This document shows, in pieces, positions 56,417 through 59,416 of a DNA stretch of 59,416 nt. Within the stretch, counting starts at the first letter, position 1. Each line of letters opens with the position of its first letter. The stretch is taken from positions 1 to 59,416 of the forward strand of contig NZ_ARXS01000027.1 of NCBI RefSeq assembly GCF_025532145.1. The letters are read 5' to 3'. The stretch is from Alloalcanivorax balearicus MACL04 (lineage in GTDB: Bacteria > Pseudomonadota > Gammaproteobacteria > Pseudomonadales > Alcanivoracaceae). The notes beneath the pieces are model-generated. The model ran no database searches. It saw only the letters and a program-made list of their open reading frames with translations, and was not told the DNA's origin. The translations under genes were made by a program, and so were the position numbers.

Positions 56417-58465
56417 ATGAGTGTCCATCGTTTTGTCGCACCGACGCAGCGCGAGGCCATGCGCCGGGTCCGCGAGGCCCTGGGCGACGATGCCCTGATC
56501 GTGGCCAACCGCCCGGTGCCCGGTGGCGTGGAGCTGGTCGCCCTGCGCGAGGGGGAAGATGCCCCCGGGTCCCCGCCTTCCGGCGAGGCCTTGCCGATGG
56601 CGGAAGGTGACGCCGATGTCAGCCGGTTATTGCTGAAGGAAGTGGAAACGCTGCGGGCACTGTTGCGGCGTCGGGAGCGTGGTGAGGGCGCCAATAATTC
56701 GCCGTTGGCGGCGACGCTCCGTGGCGCTGGTTTCAGTGCCGCCCTGATCAGCGATGTGCTGGCGGGGCTGCCGGAGGAAGCCGGTGAGGGCGATGCCGCC
56801 CGGGCCTGGGTGGAACAACAACTGGCGCACCGCCTCAATGCCCAGGCGCGGCCCTGGGACAAATTGGCCGAAGGCGGTGTCCTGGCGTTGGTGGGGCCCA
56901 CCGGCGTGGGCAAAACCACCACCGCCGGCAAGCTGGCGTCGCACTACGCCATGCGCTGGGGGGCGGATCAGGTGGCTCTGGTCAGCGCCGATGGCTACCG
57001 GGTGGCGGCCCGGGACCAATTGCGTGTCTACGCGGAACTGCTCGGCGTGGATCTGCATCTGCTGTCACCGGGGCGCACGCTGGCCTCGTTGGCGGGAGTC
57101 TTGAACGACAAGCGTCTGGTGATCATCGACACGGTGGGGCTGGGACAGCGCGATGAACGTCTGGCGGAAGGGTTCGCGCCTCTGGTGGGCGGCGCGCGCA
57201 GCACCCGGGCCGTGCTGTTGCTGAACGCGGCCAGTCAGGCGGAGACCCTGGACGAGGTCAGCACTCACTATCGCCGTGCCGCGCGGCAAGCCGGGATGAC
57301 GCTGGACGATGTCATCATCACCAAGAGTGATGAAGCGGCCCGTCTGGCGCCGTTGCTGGACGTGGTGATCGGTCAGGGACTGCGGCCCTGGTTCCAATGT
57401 GATGGCCAACGGGTGCCGGAAGATCTGGCTCCTCTGGACGGTGTCGAACTGGTCCGGCAAGCCTTGAATCAGGGCGATTGCCGGACCGGCGGCGCGCTGC
57501 CGTTTAATCCACTGGCCCAGACCGGCACCCTGGTGAATACCCTCGCCGACCTGCGTCGCGACGTGCCCGGCTTCTCCTGGCTGGAACGGGCACTGGCGGG
57601 GCAATGGCAGAGGCAGCCGCCGCTGCCGCGGGGCGACGAGACCGGCTGGCTGTTCTGGCCGGCGGCGCGGGATGAGGCTGCCCTGGTGCTGGGCAAGGAG
57701 GGCGAGGCCTGGCCGCTGTGGCCGCCGGAGGAGGCTTCCCGCATTCGCTGTTTGCAATGGTGCCGCCGCCATTACCCGTCACTGATGCCGGTGCTCTCCG
57801 GTGTGCCGCAAGCCACCGTCTGGCGGTGGCTGGATCGTCAGGCGATAGACTGGATGGCGAGGGTACAGGCACAGGCGCGGGTGCGTTATCGGGGAGACAT
57901 CCAGCCATTGTGGGCGCTGCGCGAACAGGCACCGGAACTGGGGGAGGCATTGTTGCGGCAGAAAGGGCGCACGTTGCGGGTCAGCCTGCGCGCCTTGCCG
58001 GTGGCGGCGGCTTCCGGCCGTCGTTACAGCGGCCTGGTGCGTGCCTGGTTCCTGCAAGCGCGGGATCCTGACACGGATCGGGTGCGTGGCTGGCGTTATG
58101 CCTTGCTGCCCATTGATTGGGACCTGTCGCGGGCGCGACCGCATTTGCTGGCGTTGTGGCGGGGGCAGGCGGTGGCCGGGCTCAGCCAGCGGGCCATGCG
58201 GGAGCTGCCGGCGGGCGCCGCCTTGTCACCGGGCGATTCTTCACCTTCCTCTTCCCGCTACGCGTCTTATCGTTCCGCCGCCGCCGGACTGGCGGCCCTG
58301 GCCTGCCGTCTCGACGAGGAGCAGAGCGACTGGGCGGTGGCCACTCGCGGCCGGGTCCTGGGCCTGCTCGGGCCACGCCGCCGGCGCACCCCGGAACGGC
58401 TGCTGACGGCGCTGCTGCATGTGATCCGCACCCACGACGCTCTGCGTCTGATGAGGGCGTCATGA
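56417..58465 (+). CDS. flhF: Flagellar GTPase FlhF with long C-terminal extension
   Basis: The product is 682 residues, against roughly 400-500 in most FlhF proteins. The N-terminal domain (about 1-140) is basic. The SRP-type GTPase has P-loop GPTGVGKTTTAGKLA (G160-A174), ADGYRVAARDQLRVYAELLG, the G3 motif DTVGLGQRD (usually DTAG), TKSDEA near 302 and GQRVPEDL near 330. The GTPase ends by about 350. Residues 351-682 form an additional, Trp- and Arg-rich domain that I do not recognise. It is in one open frame. FlhF normally places polar flagella. It lies 22 bases after flhA. Confidence 0.88.
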   Translation: MSVHRFVAPTQREAMRRVREALGDDALIVANRPVPGGVELVALREGEDAPGSPPSGEALPMAEGDADVSRLLLKEVETLRALLRRRERGEGANNSPLAATLRGAGFSAALISDVLAGLPEEAGEGDAARAWVEQQLAHRLNAQARPWDKLAEGGVLALVGPTGVGKTTTAGKLASHYAMRWGADQVALVSADGYRVAARDQLRVYAELLGVDLHLLSPGRTLASLAGVLNDKRLVIIDTVGLGQRDERLAEGFAPLVGGARSTRAVLLLNAASQAETLDEVSTHYRRAARQAGMTLDDVIITKSDEAARLAPLLDVVIGQGLRPWFQCDGQRVPEDLAPLDGVELVRQALNQGDCRTGGALPFNPLAQTGTLVNTLADLRRDVPGFSWLERALAGQWQRQPPLPRGDETGWLFWPAARDEAALVLGKEGEAWPLWPPEEASRIRCLQWCRRHYPSLMPVLSGVPQATVWRWLDRQAIDWMARVQAQARVRYRGDIQPLWALREQAPELGEALLRQKGRTLRVSLRALPVAAASGRRYSGLVRAWFLQARDPDTDRVRGWRYALLPIDWDLSRARPHLLALWRGQAVAGLSQRAMRELPAGAALSPGDSSPSSSRYASYRSAAAGLAALACRLDEEQSDWAVATRGRVLGLLGPRRRRTPERLLTALLHVIRTHDALRLMRAS

Positions 58466-58911
58466 CCGCCGTGCCCGGTGTGGATCAAGCCGCCGGACTG
58501 CGGGCCTGGGCCGCCACGCGCGGCCAAAGTGTCGCGCCGACCCTGGTGGTGGTGGGCGATCCGCTGCCCGCCCAGGCCGGACGGCGGGCCCGGGCGGTGC
58601 TGGAGTACTGGGCGGACCGCGGCTGGCGTTGGGTCGGTGTGGCACAGGACTGGCGCATCGTGCCGCTGTCTCCAGCTTTGCCGGTGCCGGCCAGTGCCCG
58701 GCGCGAACCCCGTTGGGCGCTGTGGGTGGAGCCGGACGGCGCCGGTTTGCGCCGGGCGCTGAGTTGTCTGGAATCGGTGCGGCGTCAGCAAGGACCGCGG
58801 CGCTTGCTGGCGCTGCACCCGCCCCGGCTGCAACGGCGCGGCCTGCTGGACAACCTGCAACAGGCGGCCTGGCGTTTTCTCGACACCGATCTGGTGGTGC
58901 TGGCGCCATGA
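58462..58911 (+). CDS. Unrecognised protein in the flhF-flhE gap
   Basis: The product is 149 residues. It starts by overlapping the flhF stop in an ATGA and overlaps flhE by 4 bases, so it is embedded in the operon. The visible pattern is a beta strand (TLVVVGDPLP), helices rich in Arg (AGRRARAVLEYWADRGWRWV; LSCLESVRRQQGPRRLLAL), and a hydrophobic end (FLDTDLVVLAP). There is no P-loop, membrane helix or signal peptide. It sits where flhG/fleN follows flhF in many bacteria, but it lacks the MinD-type ATPase motifs. Confidence 0.72.
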   Translation: MTAVPGVDQAAGLRAWAATRGQSVAPTLVVVGDPLPAQAGRRARAVLEYWADRGWRWVGVAQDWRIVPLSPALPVPASARREPRWALWVEPDGAGLRRALSCLESVRRQQGPRRLLALHPPRLQRRGLLDNLQQAAWRFLDTDLVVLAP

Positions 58912-59300
58912 CAGTGCTGCGCGGGCTGCTGTGGATGAGCCTGCTGTGGCCCTGGCTGGCACCGGCGGCGCCGGGCAGCTGGAGTGCCGAGGCGCCTCCG
59001 GTGCGGGTGGCGGTGCCGGGACGGGTCTATCACAGCGAGGAACTGCTGCCACCCGGCGACGCCGCTTCGCGGGGCAATTACATCCAGAAAGTACGCTGGC
59101 GCTACAGCACGCCACCAGGGCGTTCGTTGCGGGCCTGGTTATGCCAGGGCGAACGCTGCCTGCGTTTGTCCGGCAATCGGGGCATCAGCGAAGCGCTCCA
59201 GGGACCGGCTTGGTCGCCGCTGTCGTTCCGTTTCCAACTGCCCGACGGTGAACGCCGCGCGGTGACGGTCACCGACATTCAGGTTCTGGTCAATTATTGA
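58908..59300 (+). CDS. flhE: Periplasmic flagellar protein FlhE
   Basis: The product is 130 residues, the same length as E. coli FlhE. A Sec signal peptide ends near PAAPGSW. The mature part matches FlhE with KVRWRYSTPPGRSLRAWLCQ, a Cys pair in LCQGERCL, LSFRFQLPDG and the C-terminal IQVLVNY. FlhE is linked to proton-leak control of the export apparatus and to swarming. It usually follows flhA directly; here flhF and the unknown gene are inserted between them. Confidence 0.88.
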   Translation: MTVLRGLLWMSLLWPWLAPAAPGSWSAEAPPVRVAVPGRVYHSEELLPPGDAASRGNYIQKVRWRYSTPPGRSLRAWLCQGERCLRLSGNRGISEALQGPAWSPLSFRFQLPDGERRAVTVTDIQVLVNY

Positions 59301-59358
59301 TCTCAACCCCATCGTGGTCCTTTCCGGTATGGAGAGGGCCAATGCTGTCCCACAGTTC

Positions 59359-59416
59359 GCCAGCACGCTTACACGCAACACGCTTGCACGCCAGCACGCC
59401 AGCACGCCAGCACGCC
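59359..59416. repeat. Octamer tandem array at the right end
   Basis: Units in order: GCCAGCAC, GCTTACAC, GCAACAC, GCTTGCAC, then GCCAGCAC three times, continuing past the window end. The pattern is GCNNRCAC. The second to fourth units match the short copy at 5779-5801. No gene is seen in 59301-59416. Confidence 0.75.

Noticed and set aside
54343-56931. 862-codon open frame on the minus strand opposite flhA
   Set aside because: It is a shadow frame in GC-rich DNA: low-complexity His/Gln/Arg-rich protein with no family pattern, fully covered by flhA and flhF.
57467-58465. Separate gene encoding the C-terminal part of FlhF
   Set aside because: The frame is continuous from the GTPase with no stop, and no convincing internal ribosome site was seen. 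It is treated as a domain, not a gene.
58462-58911. FlhG/FleN identity for the gene after flhF
   Set aside because: Only 149 residues, with no Walker A or MinD-type motif. Position alone is not enough.
59359-59416. CRISPR array at the right end
   Set aside because: Units are 8 bases with no spacers; it is a simple tandem repeat.

Overview
The window is GC-rich, densely coding DNA from a gammaproteobacterium. About 45 kb of it is a nearly complete flagellar and chemotaxis locus. The housekeeping genes at the left end (leuA, a holD-like gene and rimI) and the many REP-type palindromes built around a CTGTGGGA(A)GC core fit an Oceanospirillales, Alcanivorax or Pseudomonas-like background. I cannot fix the genus from sequence alone. 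No rRNA, tRNA, insertion sequence, CRISPR array or prophage was seen.

Layout. 1-5.8 kb: a DUF1090 periplasmic protein, a rhombosortase, a DUF3592 membrane protein, leuA, a holD-like gene and rimI. 6.0-7.7 kb: a small lipoprotein and a degenerate-EAL/HDOD protein that sits in line with flgMN. 7.8-19.5 kb: flgNMA (minus) divergent from flgBCDEFGHIJ and flgKL (plus). 19.8-31.3 kb: fliRQPONML and fliKJIHGF (minus) divergent from fliE (plus). 31.4-39.4 kb: flaG, an ampR-like regulator divergent from a class A beta-lactamase, fliC (minus), then fliD-fliS-fliT, a second fliK-like gene and an flhX-type fragment gene (plus). 39.5-52.9 kb: flhDC, motAB, cheAW, a small receptor, aer, cheR, cheB, a full-length receptor, cheY and cheZ. 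53.1-59.3 kb: flhB, flhA, an oversized flhF, an unrecognised gene and flhE.

How it works together. The master regulator is FlhDC, not FleQ/sigma-54. The flgAMN, flgB-J, flgKL, fliE and fliF-K units are arranged as in enterobacteria. I found seven promoters with the sigma-28 (FliA) pattern TMAA-N15-GCCGAWRV, all with an exact 15-base spacer. They lie before flgM, flgK, flaG, fliC, fliD, motA and cheB. This gives a three-tier hierarchy: flhDC, then hook-basal-body and export genes, then (after FlgM secretion frees FliA) filament, motor and chemotaxis genes. The fliA gene itself is outside the window. Three GTGA-N6/7-TCAC inverted repeats about 30 bp apart lie upstream of flhDC and suggest control by a CRP-family protein.

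Most unusual points: FlhF carries about 330 extra C-terminal residues and is followed by an unknown 149-residue protein where flhG often lies; the CRP-like sites are phased before flhDC; a second FliK-like protein is paired with an FlhB-tail paralogue; FlhB has NPSH instead of NPTH; only one of three receptors has a CheR-docking tail; an ampR-bla pair is embedded between flaG and fliC; and an octamer repeat occurs at both ends of the window.
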